Source: Acidimicrobiaceae bacterium
GTDB taxonomy: Bacteria > Actinomycetota > Acidimicrobiia > Acidimicrobiales > RAAP-2
DNA: 64,000 nucleotides
Assembly (NCBI GenBank): GCA_003167415.1
Contig: PMTF01000016.1
Span: 62,148 to 126,147 of the forward strand
Reading direction: 5' to 3'
A program made the translations under genes and the position numbers. Below the pieces are notes generated by a model that saw nothing but the letters and a program-made list of their open reading frames with translations, had not been told where the DNA came from and made no database searches. Below, piece by piece: positions 50,737-59,632 of the stretch (positions within the stretch are counted from its first letter, which is position 1; every line of letters starts with the position of its first letter).

Positions 50737-53112
50737 TCACCCAGCCGCGATGCCGGAGTCGCGTTTCACCGCCGATTGCATTTGGTCCGCGATCGTCGCC
50801 GTGCTTTGAGCCATCTCGTTAAGAAGGAAGACGTCGAGATCAGCGCTGGTGAGCGGAAAGGCGACGAAGTTGCCTTGGATTACGTCGGCGCCGACAATGC
50901 TCAGCGCATCGTACGCTTGCGAAGACTCGATGCCCTCGGCGACGATCGTGAGGCCAAGGGCGCGTGCCATCTCGATCATGGAACGTATGAGGGAGATCGC
51001 TCGGCTGTCAGTGTCGAGGGCCAGGACGAAGGACTTGTCGATCTTAAGTTCGTCCACGGGCAGTTCGAGAAGCTGTGACATCGATGAATACCCGACTCCG
51101 AAGTCATCAATGGAGATCTTGACTCCTAATGATCGCAACCGCTCAAGACTTCTCTTCGCCAGAGCTGGGTCTTGGGTCAGGCATGACTCGGTGACCTCGA
51201 GGACTAACCGGTCCGCGGGAAGGTGGTACCACTCGAGCATGCGAGAGATCGAGTCGGGCAGCAGCGGGTCCATTAGGTCCCACTGCGAGATGTTCACGCT
51301 CATCTGGAGCGCGTGCCCGCTTCGATGAAGGCGGGCTAGTTCGTGGATGGCCAGGTCGAGCACCGTCCGGGTCAGCGGCATGATGAGACCAGCTCTCTCG
51401 GCGAGCGGTATGAATTCGTCCGGTTGCAGAAGCCCGAGCGTCGGATGCTGCCATCTCACGAGCGCCTCCACCCCGTACACGGTCCCGGTTAGCACGTGGC
51501 GAGTCGGTTGAAACTGCAGCGTCAGACGGCGACGTTCGATCGCGGTTCGCAGGTCGCTGATCATCGCCAGGCGTTCCTTGGTGTTGTAGTCGATGCCATC
51601 GCTGTAGACGTGCACGGCGTCGCGGCTGCGCTTCGCCTCGTACATGGCGACATCGGCGCTGCGAACAAGTTCAACGTGCGTCGTGCCGTGCTGGGGCCAG
51701 AAGGCGACCCCGATGCTCGCGCTCACGCGAACTTTGGTTCCGTCGAGCGACACCGGTTCAGCCAGTGCTCTCGACAGTTCATTGGCGATCGTGATCGGGT
51801 CAGATTCGGCCTCGATCACTAGAGTGCAGGCGAATTCGTCGCCCCCCGTGCGAGCCATCGGTCCTCGGTCACCGATTATCTTGGCGAAGCGTCGCCCGAT
51901 GATCTTCAAGAGCTCGTCGCCCTGCGCGTGACCCAACGAGTCGTTCACCTCTTTGAATCCGTCGAGGTCGACCAATACGACGGCGAGTTGTTCGTCCGGT
52001 CCAAGTGAGATGAGCTTCGACTCACCACCTTCTAAGAAGTCCCGACGATTGGACAGACCGGTGACGTGATCGGTCCGCGCATCGACGAAGTGCGAACTTC
52101 CGAGCTGGCGGACCTCACTCTGGGTCATGACCATGCGAACAACAACCAAGACCAGTGACCCGAGCGCCATGAACGTCGTCGCCTTGGAGGTCGTTCGGTG
52201 GACGGCGTTGGCGAGTATGGCAATCGACAAGGCCCCGAAGATGACGGGAATGAGGTTCAAACCCCAGGGGGAATCAACCCTCTCCCGAGACTCGCTTCGC
52301 CGGTCGACCCTCGGCCACGCCGCCATGGCCAGGCAAAACATCCCAATGGGGGTTGACGACGTGACCAAAGAGTGGACGAGGTGGGACATCGTCGCAGCCT
52401 GATTGAGTGCCACGAAGTCACCGAGACCGATCGAGACGAGTCCGATGAGGAGCCAAACGGTGGGCCGGTCGGGGCGGAAGTGACTCGGTATGAGTCCAGC
52501 GACCAGTAGGACCAGGAGGACGATCACCAGGATTGGATTGAAGATGTTCATCTCGGAGACCAACGGCCGGCCACCAACCTCGATGTACTGGTGGAACCAA
52601 TACGTTGATACGAAAGCGGCAAGTGCCAGGCCAGCGATAAGCCCGTCGAGACGAACGCTGATGGCTCGGGGGCCGAAAGACTGTTGCATGACGACGGCGA
52701 CAGCGACGGCGATGGCGCCGTAGGACAAGACCAGCACGACATTACGAGGTGTTGCGGTTGAGAACGGGTTCACGCCCGCGAGGCTCAGTAGCCGGAGAAC
52801 GAATGCGAAGTCAAAGAGCAGGATACCCAAACCCATGAGGAGCCAGGCACCATGGAGCGCTGAGGAGTTCCTCCGACGAGTCAGAATTGGAATGACCGGG
52901 ACCAGGAGGGCGAGGCACTCCCACCAGTTGAACAGCGATACCGAATCGATCGAGTAGGAATGGCGAACGGTGAGGAGCATCGTTACGTACGTGATCACGA
53001 CGACGACGGCCACCAATTCTAGAATGGACTGGAATCGATTGGACGACGCGCGTCGAAGGTATTGATGAACCTCCGCCGGTACAGCCACGTCGGGCGCTCC
53101 CGCGATTGTCAT
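50737..53112 (-). CDS. Membrane GGDEF-EAL cyclic di-GMP signalling protein
   Basis: 791 residues. About eight transmembrane helices occupy residues 30-325, then GGDEF (RTGGDEF near residue 425, intact) and EAL (VEALVRW near residue 549, intact, with DDFGVGYSSMSQL). No PAS domain is seen, unlike the larger protein at 43766-46903, with which it shares overall architecture. It may make or degrade c-di-GMP. No clear ribosome-binding site is seen before the ATG. Confidence 0.92.
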   Translation of the reverse strand: MTIAGAPDVAVPAEVHQYLRRASSNRFQSILELVAVVVVITYVTMLLTVRHSYSIDSVSLFNWWECLALLVPVIPILTRRRNSSALHGAWLLMGLGILLFDFAFVLRLLSLAGVNPFSTATPRNVVLVLSYGAIAVAVAVVMQQSFGPRAISVRLDGLIAGLALAAFVSTYWFHQYIEVGGRPLVSEMNIFNPILVIVLLVLLVAGLIPSHFRPDRPTVWLLIGLVSIGLGDFVALNQAATMSHLVHSLVTSSTPIGMFCLAMAAWPRVDRRSESRERVDSPWGLNLIPVIFGALSIAILANAVHRTTSKATTFMALGSLVLVVVRMVMTQSEVRQLGSSHFVDARTDHVTGLSNRRDFLEGGESKLISLGPDEQLAVVLVDLDGFKEVNDSLGHAQGDELLKIIGRRFAKIIGDRGPMARTGGDEFACTLVIEAESDPITIANELSRALAEPVSLDGTKVRVSASIGVAFWPQHGTTHVELVRSADVAMYEAKRSRDAVHVYSDGIDYNTKERLAMISDLRTAIERRRLTLQFQPTRHVLTGTVYGVEALVRWQHPTLGLLQPDEFIPLAERAGLIMPLTRTVLDLAIHELARLHRSGHALQMSVNISQWDLMDPLLPDSISRMLEWYHLPADRLVLEVTESCLTQDPALAKRSLERLRSLGVKISIDDFGVGYSSMSQLLELPVDELKIDKSFVLALDTDSRAISLIRSMIEMARALGLTIVAEGIESSQAYDALSIVGADVIQGNFVAFPLTSADLDVFLLNEMAQSTATIADQMQSAVKRDSGIAAG

Positions 53113-53986
53113 GATGAACTACTCGCGAGAGACTGTCGCGCACCGAGAATTTGAATAAAATGTGCGGACTTCACCGAGCCATCGTTTCTCGACGTGGTCA
53201 CCTTATTTGTAGTGTGTTCATCGACCACGGTTCATCCCTTCCTGCCCTTCGGAAAGCGGTGCGCACGCGAGGACCTATTTCGTGAACAGCACATGACATC
53301 CGCATTCAATGGCTAACTTCGTCGATCGAAGCCCGTACGGACGTGAATCGCTCCTCCATTGTCGTCGCAAATGTCCGTTGAATTGACAACCTCTTCACAA
53401 TTGCATCAAACTTTCTGCCGGTCGCAGTGAGTTCGCTCCTTGGAGAAGACGGATACTTCTTTGTAATTGCGTTGCGTCGTGCAACATCGAGGTCGTTGGA
53501 ATATATGTCACGGGAAAGCAGTCATTGACACGACCGGCGTACGCTGCACCCTCATCACGGAGCGCGTCAAACCCCGCCGTCGTGATGACTCCCCCAGCTC
53601 GCAGAGCTCTGGCACTCCGCCGGTTCTTCGGCGAGCGGGCGCCCGCGCGTTCGGCGCTCTCTCCCGTCGAAGCTCAGCATCCATGGACGTCGATCGACGC
53701 TTAGGAGCAACTCCGTCGGTGTGCGTTCGGGGCGAAAGTTCTGCCTAGGAGCCCGTCCGCGCAGTCGCAGCCGTATACCTTCACGGATCCACAACTGGTC
53801 GTCCCTTCATGAGGCGGGAAGACCACTCACGAAAAGTGACTTAAGCAACGATTCGTTGATTCTGGTCTCCTGATCAGAATATAGAATCAGTAATCCGTGA
53901 TGTGCTTGACATATCTAGCATTTGGGGTATATACTGCTCATGTACCGGAAACACCGCGCACGCACCCTTAGCCAAAGGAGTCCAAG
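53113..53986. other. 874-bp gap without a convincing gene
   Basis: Frames here are short, without ribosome-binding sites or recognisable families, and I call none. It contains the dyad ATTCTG-N10-CAGAAT (53859-53880) about 25 bp before the phasin promoter, and AT-rich tracts near 53150 and 53450. The length suggests a regulatory region or a small RNA, but nothing specific is visible. Confidence 0.5.
53906..53935 (+). promoter_or_regulatory. Consensus-like promoter of the phasin gene
   Basis: TTGACA (53906-53911), 18-nt spacer, TATACT (53930-53935). The segment GTGCTTGAC is shared with the promoter of the next gene, and AGCATTTGG in the spacer recurs upstream of phaC. The dyad at 53859-53880 lies just upstream. 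Confidence 0.7.
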
Positions 53987-54310
53987 ATGGACACCACCGC
54001 AAGCACCAAGAAGCAGTCCGAAAAGAAGTTCGACAACGAGAACGCCAAGGCACAAGAGTTGATCTTGGACGCAGTCAAGCAGTCCCAGGAAGCGACCCTG
54101 CAATTTGTGCAGACGTGGTCAGAAGGAGTCACCAAGCTGACGTCGAACCTCCCCGAGTTGCCGAAGCTGCCTGAATTCACCGCACTGCCCAAGGCCGACG
54201 AGGTGTCGGAACAGTTCTTCGGCTTTGCCCAGAAGCTCATGACCGCTCAGCAGGAGTTCGTCAAGAAGCTCATCGCCGTGCTGCCCAGCCAGGACGTCAC
54301 CGCAAAGTAA
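53987..54310 (+). CDS. Phasin-like PHA granule protein
   Basis: 107 residues, all helix-forming: Lys/Glu-rich N-terminus, then ILDAVKQSQEATLQFVQTW and FGFAQKLMTAQQEFVKKLI as two amphipathic helices separated by a Pro-rich linker (NLPELPKLPEF). The start has AAAGGAG about 8 nt upstream, the strongest ribosome-binding site of the locus, which fits an abundant granule-coating protein. The neighbouring PHA synthase has a similar N-terminal segment. A hairpin terminator follows the stop. Confidence 0.82.
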   Translation: MDTTASTKKQSEKKFDNENAKAQELILDAVKQSQEATLQFVQTWSEGVTKLTSNLPELPKLPEFTALPKADEVSEQFFGFAQKLMTAQQEFVKKLIAVLPSQDVTAK

Positions 54311-54318
54311 CGAATTCG

Positions 54319-54362
54319 TCGCTCCTCCCAGTTCCCTTCCCCCGGGGACCTGGGAGGAGCGA
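54319..54362 (+). terminator. Hairpin terminator after the phasin gene
   Basis: TCGCTCCTCCCAG pairs with CTGGGAGGAGCGA (13-bp stem) around a CG-rich loop that may pair further. It separates highly expressed phasin from the regulator and synthase genes. No long T tract. Confidence 0.75.
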
Positions 54363-54377
54363 CCATATCTCATGTGC

Positions 54378-54407
54378 TTGACGTCCAGAGCGCGTGACTT
54401 GTATAGA
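54378..54407 (+). promoter_or_regulatory. Promoter of the XRE-type regulator gene
   Basis: TTGACG (54378-54383), 18-nt spacer, TATAGA (54402-54407), with the same upstream GTGCTTGAC as the phasin promoter. Confidence 0.6.
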
Positions 54408-54452
54408 GTGCTCTCGCCCACGAATGCGTGAGACCGATATCAGAGGAGAGTC

Positions 54453-54839
54453 GTGGCCACCACCGACGAGACCGAGTCCACGACGCCAAACAATCCCCGA
54501 CAGATGCTGGGAGAGTTCATTCGTGTGCAGCGACAAATGGCCAACCTTTCACTTCGACAGCTCTCGGCGCTGACCGAAATCTCAAACCCGTATCTGAGCC
54601 AAGTCGAGCGGGGGCTTCACGAGCCCTCCATTCGGGTCCTCAAGTCGATCGCCAACGCGCTCAACGTGTCTTCCGAAATTCTGTTCGAGCAGGCCGGTCT
54701 CTTCACGAGCACTGAAGATCCGGGCAGCGAGGCGACCGAGGCCGCCATCCGCACAGATCGCCGCCTCAGCGAAGCCCAGCGCCACGCCTTGCTGGGCGTG
54801 TATCGCAGTTTTCTCGAGACCAGCGAGGAAGGGGATTGA
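54453..54839 (+). CDS. XRE-family regulator in the PHA locus
   Basis: 128 residues. The helix-turn-helix covers about residues 20-75 (SLRQLSALTEISNPYLSQVERG), typical of HTH_3. The C-terminal part is short and without a ligand domain, so sensing may be through an unseen partner or the polymer surface. The GTG start has GAGGAG upstream. Its place between phasin and synthase, and the shared promoter elements, suggest it controls these genes, as PhaR does in other lineages, though it is not of the PhaR family. Confidence 0.85.
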   Translation: MATTDETESTTPNNPRQMLGEFIRVQRQMANLSLRQLSALTEISNPYLSQVERGLHEPSIRVLKSIANALNVSSEILFEQAGLFTSTEDPGSEATEAAIRTDRRLSEAQRHALLGVYRSFLETSEEGD

Positions 54840-54913
54840 CGGTCCCCGCCGGAGCGGCTAAGTCCTCTTCGCGTCGCAGTGGCCAAAAGATCTCAAGAAA
54901 TGTCTCAATGCTG

Positions 54914-54941
54914 TGCATACCAAGCATTTGGTGTGTAAAGT
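54914..54941 (+). promoter_or_regulatory. Putative promoter of the PHA synthase gene
   Basis: A -10-like TAAAGT (54936-54941) with GTGCATACC and AGCATTTGG upstream; AGCATTTGG is also found in the phasin promoter. The -35 is weak. Confidence 0.4.
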
Positions 54942-54984
54942 CGGCGCCAGTGTCTGCGACCGATTCGAACTGAAGGGCCAAGCA

Positions 54985-56886
54985 ATGGCGAGTGACGAGG
55001 GCGATCCGATCGACGATGCAGCGACGCAGTTTCAACGTCAGTTGCTCGGCGCGATCGAGGCGACCCAGGTAGCCACATCATCGTTCGTGAACGCGTGGTT
55101 CCAGGGAGCGACCCAGGTAGCCACCGCCTTTGCCGACCTCACCCAGCCCGCCCCCGATGGCGCCCTCGAGCCCACCCAACTGATGGCGTTCATGAGTGAG
55201 TTGTTCGCCGCCCAGCAAGAGTTCATCACCGATCAAGTCACGCAAGCTGATCCGTTGTCGTTTTTGGGATCTCTCAAGGCGGCCCAAGCCGCGGCGTTCG
55301 CCAAGCCTGACGAGGTCGCCGCCGCGACCAGCCGCCTGGCGATCGGTCTCGACGCCGCGGTGCGAGCGATCATCGCGCGCGCCAACGGTGACGACGTGGC
55401 GTTGCCCGTGCGACCACACGACGGCGACAAGCGCTTCAACGATCGGGCCTTCACTGAGAACCCCATGTTCGCCGTGCTCGAGCAGCAGTACCTGCTCGGT
55501 TGTCAGTACTTCAACGAACTCCTCGACGCCGCCGAGCTCGAGGGGATCGAGGACGCCAAAGCCCGCTTCGCCACCAAGTTCGTCTTGGACGCCTTGGCTC
55601 CGACCAACACCCTCTACGGCAACCCGGCCGCGTTGCGCGAGGCGGTGGACACCGGCGGCGAGAGCCTGGTGCGCGGGGCGAAGAACATGCTCGAGGACCT
55701 GAGTAACAATGGTGGCTGGCCGAGCCAGGTCGACAGCACGGGCTTCGAGGTCGGCGTCAACCTCGCCGCGACACCCGGAGCCGTCGTTTTTCGCAACGAG
55801 CTCATCGAACTCATCGAGTACCAACCACAGACCGAGCAGATCTACGAAGTGCCCATGCTCTTCTGCCCGCCGTGGATCAACAAGTACTACATCATGGACT
55901 TGGCGCCGGGTAAGAGCCTGATCGAATGGGCGGTGGGCCACGGGCACCACTGCTTCGCGATCAGCTACCGGAACGCCGACGAAAGCATGCGCGACCTGGG
56001 CCTCGCGGAATACCTGCACCTGGGCCAGCGCGAGGCCGTGCGCGTGATCCGCGAGATCACCGGGTCGCGTCAGGTCAACACGGTCTCGCTCTGCCTGGGA
56101 GGGACGCTGAGCGCGATCGCCCTGGCGCGCGAGGCCGCGGCCGGCGAAGATTCGATCAGGTCGGCCACGTTTCTCAACACCAACACCGATTTCAGTGTCC
56201 CCGGGGCACTGGGTCTGTTCACCGACGAGTCCACGATCGCCGGGCTCGAAAAGCAGATGGCCCGCGACGGCTACCTCGAGGCTGAGTCCATGGCCCACGT
56301 GTTTGACCTCCTTCGGGCCAACGACCTCGTCTTCCAGTACGTCGGAAACAACTGGCTGCTCGGCAAGCAGCCCGCCGCCTTCGACTTGCTCGTCTGGAAC
56401 AACGACAGCACGCGAATGCCCGCGAAGATGCACTCGGAGTATCTGCGCTCGTGCTACCTGAACAACGAGTTCGCGCGCGGCACCTTCGTGATCGACGGGT
56501 TCACCCTGGACCCCAAAGCGGTGGACGTCGACACCTACGTCGTGGCGGCGATCAACGACCACATCGTCCCGTGGGTCTCGGGTTACAAGACCGCGCAGAT
56601 GTTCTCCGGTCCCAACCGCTTCGTCCTCTCGACCCAGGGCCACATCGCCGGTGTCGTTAATCCACCGAGCCTCAAGGCACAGCATTGGACCAACGACGAG
56701 CGGCCGACCGACCCCGAGCAGTGGAAGGACTCGGCGCAAATGGTCGACGCCACGTGGTGGATCGACTGGGCACAGTGGATCGGCACACGGGCCGGCGACC
56801 TCGTCGATTCACCCTGGGTCTTGGGCGCCGCTGATTACCCGCCCCTGGAGCCAGCTCCCGGCGACTACGTACGGGTGCGCGCGTGA
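54985..56886 (+). CDS. phaC: Polyhydroxyalkanoate synthase with phasin-like N-terminal extension
   Basis: 633 residues from the ATG at 54985, which lies downstream of the putative -10. The C-terminal two-thirds is a PHA synthase: nucleophile Cys370 in VSLCLGG, Asp525 in AINDHIVPW and His553 in TQGHIAG, with WNNDSTRMPAKMH typical of class I. The first about 90 residues do not belong to the usual synthase N-domain; QVATSSFVNAWFQGATQVA and FAAQQEFITDQV align with the adjacent phasin. It polymerises (R)-hydroxyacyl-CoA onto granules. The next gene overlaps its stop. Confidence 0.93.
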   Translation: MASDEGDPIDDAATQFQRQLLGAIEATQVATSSFVNAWFQGATQVATAFADLTQPAPDGALEPTQLMAFMSELFAAQQEFITDQVTQADPLSFLGSLKAAQAAAFAKPDEVAAATSRLAIGLDAAVRAIIARANGDDVALPVRPHDGDKRFNDRAFTENPMFAVLEQQYLLGCQYFNELLDAAELEGIEDAKARFATKFVLDALAPTNTLYGNPAALREAVDTGGESLVRGAKNMLEDLSNNGGWPSQVDSTGFEVGVNLAATPGAVVFRNELIELIEYQPQTEQIYEVPMLFCPPWINKYYIMDLAPGKSLIEWAVGHGHHCFAISYRNADESMRDLGLAEYLHLGQREAVRVIREITGSRQVNTVSLCLGGTLSAIALAREAAAGEDSIRSATFLNTNTDFSVPGALGLFTDESTIAGLEKQMARDGYLEAESMAHVFDLLRANDLVFQYVGNNWLLGKQPAAFDLLVWNNDSTRMPAKMHSEYLRSCYLNNEFARGTFVIDGFTLDPKAVDVDTYVVAAINDHIVPWVSGYKTAQMFSGPNRFVLSTQGHIAGVVNPPSLKAQHWTNDERPTDPEQWKDSAQMVDATWWIDWAQWIGTRAGDLVDSPWVLGAADYPPLEPAPGDYVRVRA

Positions 56887-57668
56887 GGGGTACTTCGACC
56901 TTGGTCGACACTCGAGTAATTGACGTCGGAGGGATCGCCGTCCACGTGCGGATCGAGGGTGAAGGCGAGCCAGTTCTCTTGTTGAGCGGCCTCCTCCAAC
57001 CTCTTGAGTGCTGGGACCCGTTCGTGACGTCCCTGGGCGAGCGACGTATCGTCCGCTTCGACGCCCCGGGCGTCGGCCGGAGCGCGACGCCGATGTTTCC
57101 ACCTTCAATGGTCTCACTCGCAACGATCGCCGCGGCGGTCTTGGACGCCGCGGAGATCGACGAGGCGGACGTGGTCGGTTTTTCTTTGGGTGGAGCGCTC
57201 GCCCAGCAGTTTGCGCACATGTCACCGACGAGAGTTCGCCGGCTGGTGCTGATCGCGACCTCGTGCGGACTCGGCTCGACTGCCGGGCGATGGGATTCGC
57301 CTGACGCCTGGACCGCACCAGCGACGGTCGCGACCACGGGCCGGTTGTCCTCGCTCGGGTGGCATTCGCTGGCCTTCGTGACGTGGTCGAGCGTCCCCTT
57401 TCTTGGAAGTCTCACGCAGCCCACCCTCGTTATCTGCGGTCGCGATGACGTAGTGGCGCCCCCGGCGAACAGCCGGGTGCTGGCCTCGCGCATCCCTCAC
57501 GCCCGGTTGGTCACTCTCGCGGCCGACCACGACATCCTTCAGTCGGAACGCGCAACCGAACTCGCGCACATCGTCGAGGATTTCTTGTGCCGTCTCGACT
57601 CCGACCCTGACATCGATCCCTTCTTGGGTCGACAGGCCCCGCGCACTTCTTCAACCACCAACACCTAG
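56883..57668 (+). CDS. Alpha/beta hydrolase, possible intracellular PHA depolymerase
   Basis: 261 residues. GFSLGG contains the nucleophile Ser, GRDDVV the acid and ADHD the His. The N-terminal LLLSGLLQPLECWDP and FDAPGVGRS resemble the intracellular PHA depolymerases of pseudomonads (PhaZ), but the same features occur in general esterases. The GTG start overlaps the phaC stop, so expression is coupled. The coupling favours a PHA role. Confidence 0.78.
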   Translation: MRGTSTLVDTRVIDVGGIAVHVRIEGEGEPVLLLSGLLQPLECWDPFVTSLGERRIVRFDAPGVGRSATPMFPPSMVSLATIAAAVLDAAEIDEADVVGFSLGGALAQQFAHMSPTRVRRLVLIATSCGLGSTAGRWDSPDAWTAPATVATTGRLSSLGWHSLAFVTWSSVPFLGSLTQPTLVICGRDDVVAPPANSRVLASRIPHARLVTLAADHDILQSERATELAHIVEDFLCRLDSDPDIDPFLGRQAPRTSSTTNT

Positions 57669-57680
57669 AAAGGCAATTCC

Positions 57681-58589
57681 ATGCAAGAACTACGTCTTGA
57701 CGGACGCGTCGCCGTCATCACCGGAGCAGGCGGCGGGCTGGGGCGATCACACGCCCTCGAGCTGGCGCGACGGGGCGCCTACGTGGTGGTGAACGACCTA
57801 GGCGGCGCGCTCGACGGCCAGGGCTCGTCGGCCTCGGCGGCCCAGCACGTGGCCGACGAGATTACGGCGCTGGGCGGCGTCGCGGTGGCCAATCACGACA
57901 GCGTGGCGACCCTCGAGGGAGGCGAAGCCATCGTCCAGACCGCGATCGACGCCTTCGGTCGGGTGGACGTGCTGATCAACAACGCCGGCATCCTGCGCGA
58001 CAAGGCGTTCCACAAAATGGACGCCGACTTGATCAACCAAGTGATCGACGTGCACTTGAAGGGCGCCTTCTTCGTCACCCAGCCGGCCTTTCGTCGCATG
58101 CGCGAGCAGCGCTACGGACGAATCGTTAGCACCAGCTCGGCGTCGGGGCTGTTCGGCAACTTCGGACAGGCCAACTACGGTGCGGCGAAGGCCGGCCTCG
58201 CCGGCTTGACTCGGGTCCTGGCCATCGAAGGGGCCGAACACGGTATCGCGGCCAACGCCATCGCCCCGATCGCGCGCACTCGCATGACCGAGGGCATCCT
58301 CGGTGAACTGTCGCCACGAGTCTCGCCCGGTTCGGTGAGCCCGCTCGTCGCCTACCTCGCCAGCGAGGAATGCTCGGTCAACGGCCACATTTATTCGGTG
58401 GCCGGCGGCCGTATCGCCCGGATCTTCATCGGCGAGACCGAAGGAATGGTGCTCTTGGAGAACAGCGCCGAAGCCATCCGCGCTCACATCGGCGCGATCG
58501 GTGAGGTCGTCACCACTAGTTTCCACGAGCCGTCGTCGCTCGACGCGGAGACCACGATCATCGCCAAGGCGCTCACCGACGCGGCCTAG
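57681..58589 (+). CDS. SDR oxidoreductase, MFE-2 type 3-hydroxyacyl-CoA dehydrogenase-like
   Basis: 302 residues, longer than a simple SDR. Cofactor motif TGAGGGLGRSH, NNAG in LINNAGILRD, and active-site Tyr/Lys in NYGAAKAG. The sequence is like the dehydrogenase part of peroxisomal multifunctional enzyme 2 and its bacterial relatives, which handle (3R)-hydroxyacyl-CoA. AAAGG precedes the ATG; the preceding hydrolase stop is 12 nt away. It could connect beta-oxidation intermediates to PHA precursors. Confidence 0.85.
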   Translation: MQELRLDGRVAVITGAGGGLGRSHALELARRGAYVVVNDLGGALDGQGSSASAAQHVADEITALGGVAVANHDSVATLEGGEAIVQTAIDAFGRVDVLINNAGILRDKAFHKMDADLINQVIDVHLKGAFFVTQPAFRRMREQRYGRIVSTSSASGLFGNFGQANYGAAKAGLAGLTRVLAIEGAEHGIAANAIAPIARTRMTEGILGELSPRVSPGSVSPLVAYLASEECSVNGHIYSVAGGRIARIFIGETEGMVLLENSAEAIRAHIGAIGEVVTTSFHEPSSLDAETTIIAKALTDAA

Positions 58590-58693
58590 GTGTTCGCCTC
58601 GCGACCTTCGCGATGGACGCAAGAGACATTGGTAGCGACACAACTCGTTGCTCGTCGGACGTTCCTTCACTAAGTTGGTGCAGGGGTGGCAAA

Positions 58694-59434
58694 ATGAGCG
58701 AGGCAAAAGTAGCTCTGGTGACCGGCGGAACCCGCGGCATCGGGCGCGCGATCACGTTGGACCTGGCCGAAAGCGGGGTTCACGTTGCGGCGGGTTATTT
58801 ATCAAATGGAGACGCGGCCCAAAAGCTGGTCGACGAAGCGCGTTCAAATGGCTGGTCGGTAAGCGTGCACCAGATGGACGTCAGCAGTCCCGAGGACTGC
58901 GTCCGCTTCGCCAACGAGGTGATCGAGGCCCAGGGCCAGGTTGATTACCTAATCAATAACGCCGGCATCAATGTCGATCGCACCGTTCGTCGGATGACGA
59001 TTGACGACTGGCACAGCGTCATGCGGGTCAACGTCTCCGGGTGTTTCTACATGATCAAGGCAGTCATCGAGCACATGGTGGAGCGAAAGTCGGGACGAAT
59101 CGTCAACATCAGTTCCATCATCGGTCAGACCGGCAACGTGGGCCAGGCCAACTACGCGACCTCCAAGTCCGGGCTGTTCGGCCTGACAATGTCGCTGGCC
59201 CAGGAACTCGCCGGCAAGGGCATCACCGTCAACGCGGTCGCCCCGGGATTCATCAGTACTGACATGCTGGCGTCGGTGCCTCAGAACGTCTTGGACGGGA
59301 TCGTCGCGCGTATTCCCGTCGGCCGGCTAGGCCATCCCGACGAGGTGGCGTACGCCGTGACCAATCTCCTCAGTGATCGGGCGGCTTACATCACGGGCGC
59401 GGTAATCCCGGTCAACGGTGGGCTGGACATGTAG
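58694..59434 (+). CDS. phaB: Acetoacetyl-CoA reductase
   Basis: 246 residues. The NADPH motif TGGTRGIGR, NNAG in LINNAGINVD, Ser in ISSIIGQTG and Tyr-Lys in NYATSKSG are complete. The FYMIKAVIEHM region and NVGQANYATSKSG match PhaB rather than the fatty-acid FabG, though the two are close. It makes (R)-3-hydroxybutyryl-CoA for PhaC. The ATG at 58694 is the start of homology; the frame upstream is non-coding. Confidence 0.88.
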   Translation: MSEAKVALVTGGTRGIGRAITLDLAESGVHVAAGYLSNGDAAQKLVDEARSNGWSVSVHQMDVSSPEDCVRFANEVIEAQGQVDYLINNAGINVDRTVRRMTIDDWHSVMRVNVSGCFYMIKAVIEHMVERKSGRIVNISSIIGQTGNVGQANYATSKSGLFGLTMSLAQELAGKGITVNAVAPGFISTDMLASVPQNVLDGIVARIPVGRLGHPDEVAYAVTNLLSDRAAYITGAVIPVNGGLDM

Positions 59435-59632
59435 TTTCGCACTCGGTGATCCACCCGACGATGCCGAGACCAACCATCAACGCTCATTCACGAGCACAAA
59501 AACGCAGCAGCCCTCGCTTTACCAGGGTTCGAGTGACGACAGCGTCGCTGCATCCTGTCTCGATTCTTGTCAGCGGTCGAAACTGAATTCAGTAGCGAGG
59601 TCCATTGGTCAGACCCGATCGGTCGCCAGGAG

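Noticed and set aside
53467-53748. A 93-residue frame in the gap before the phasin
   Set aside because: No ribosome-binding site, no family, and Arg/Ser-rich shadow composition.
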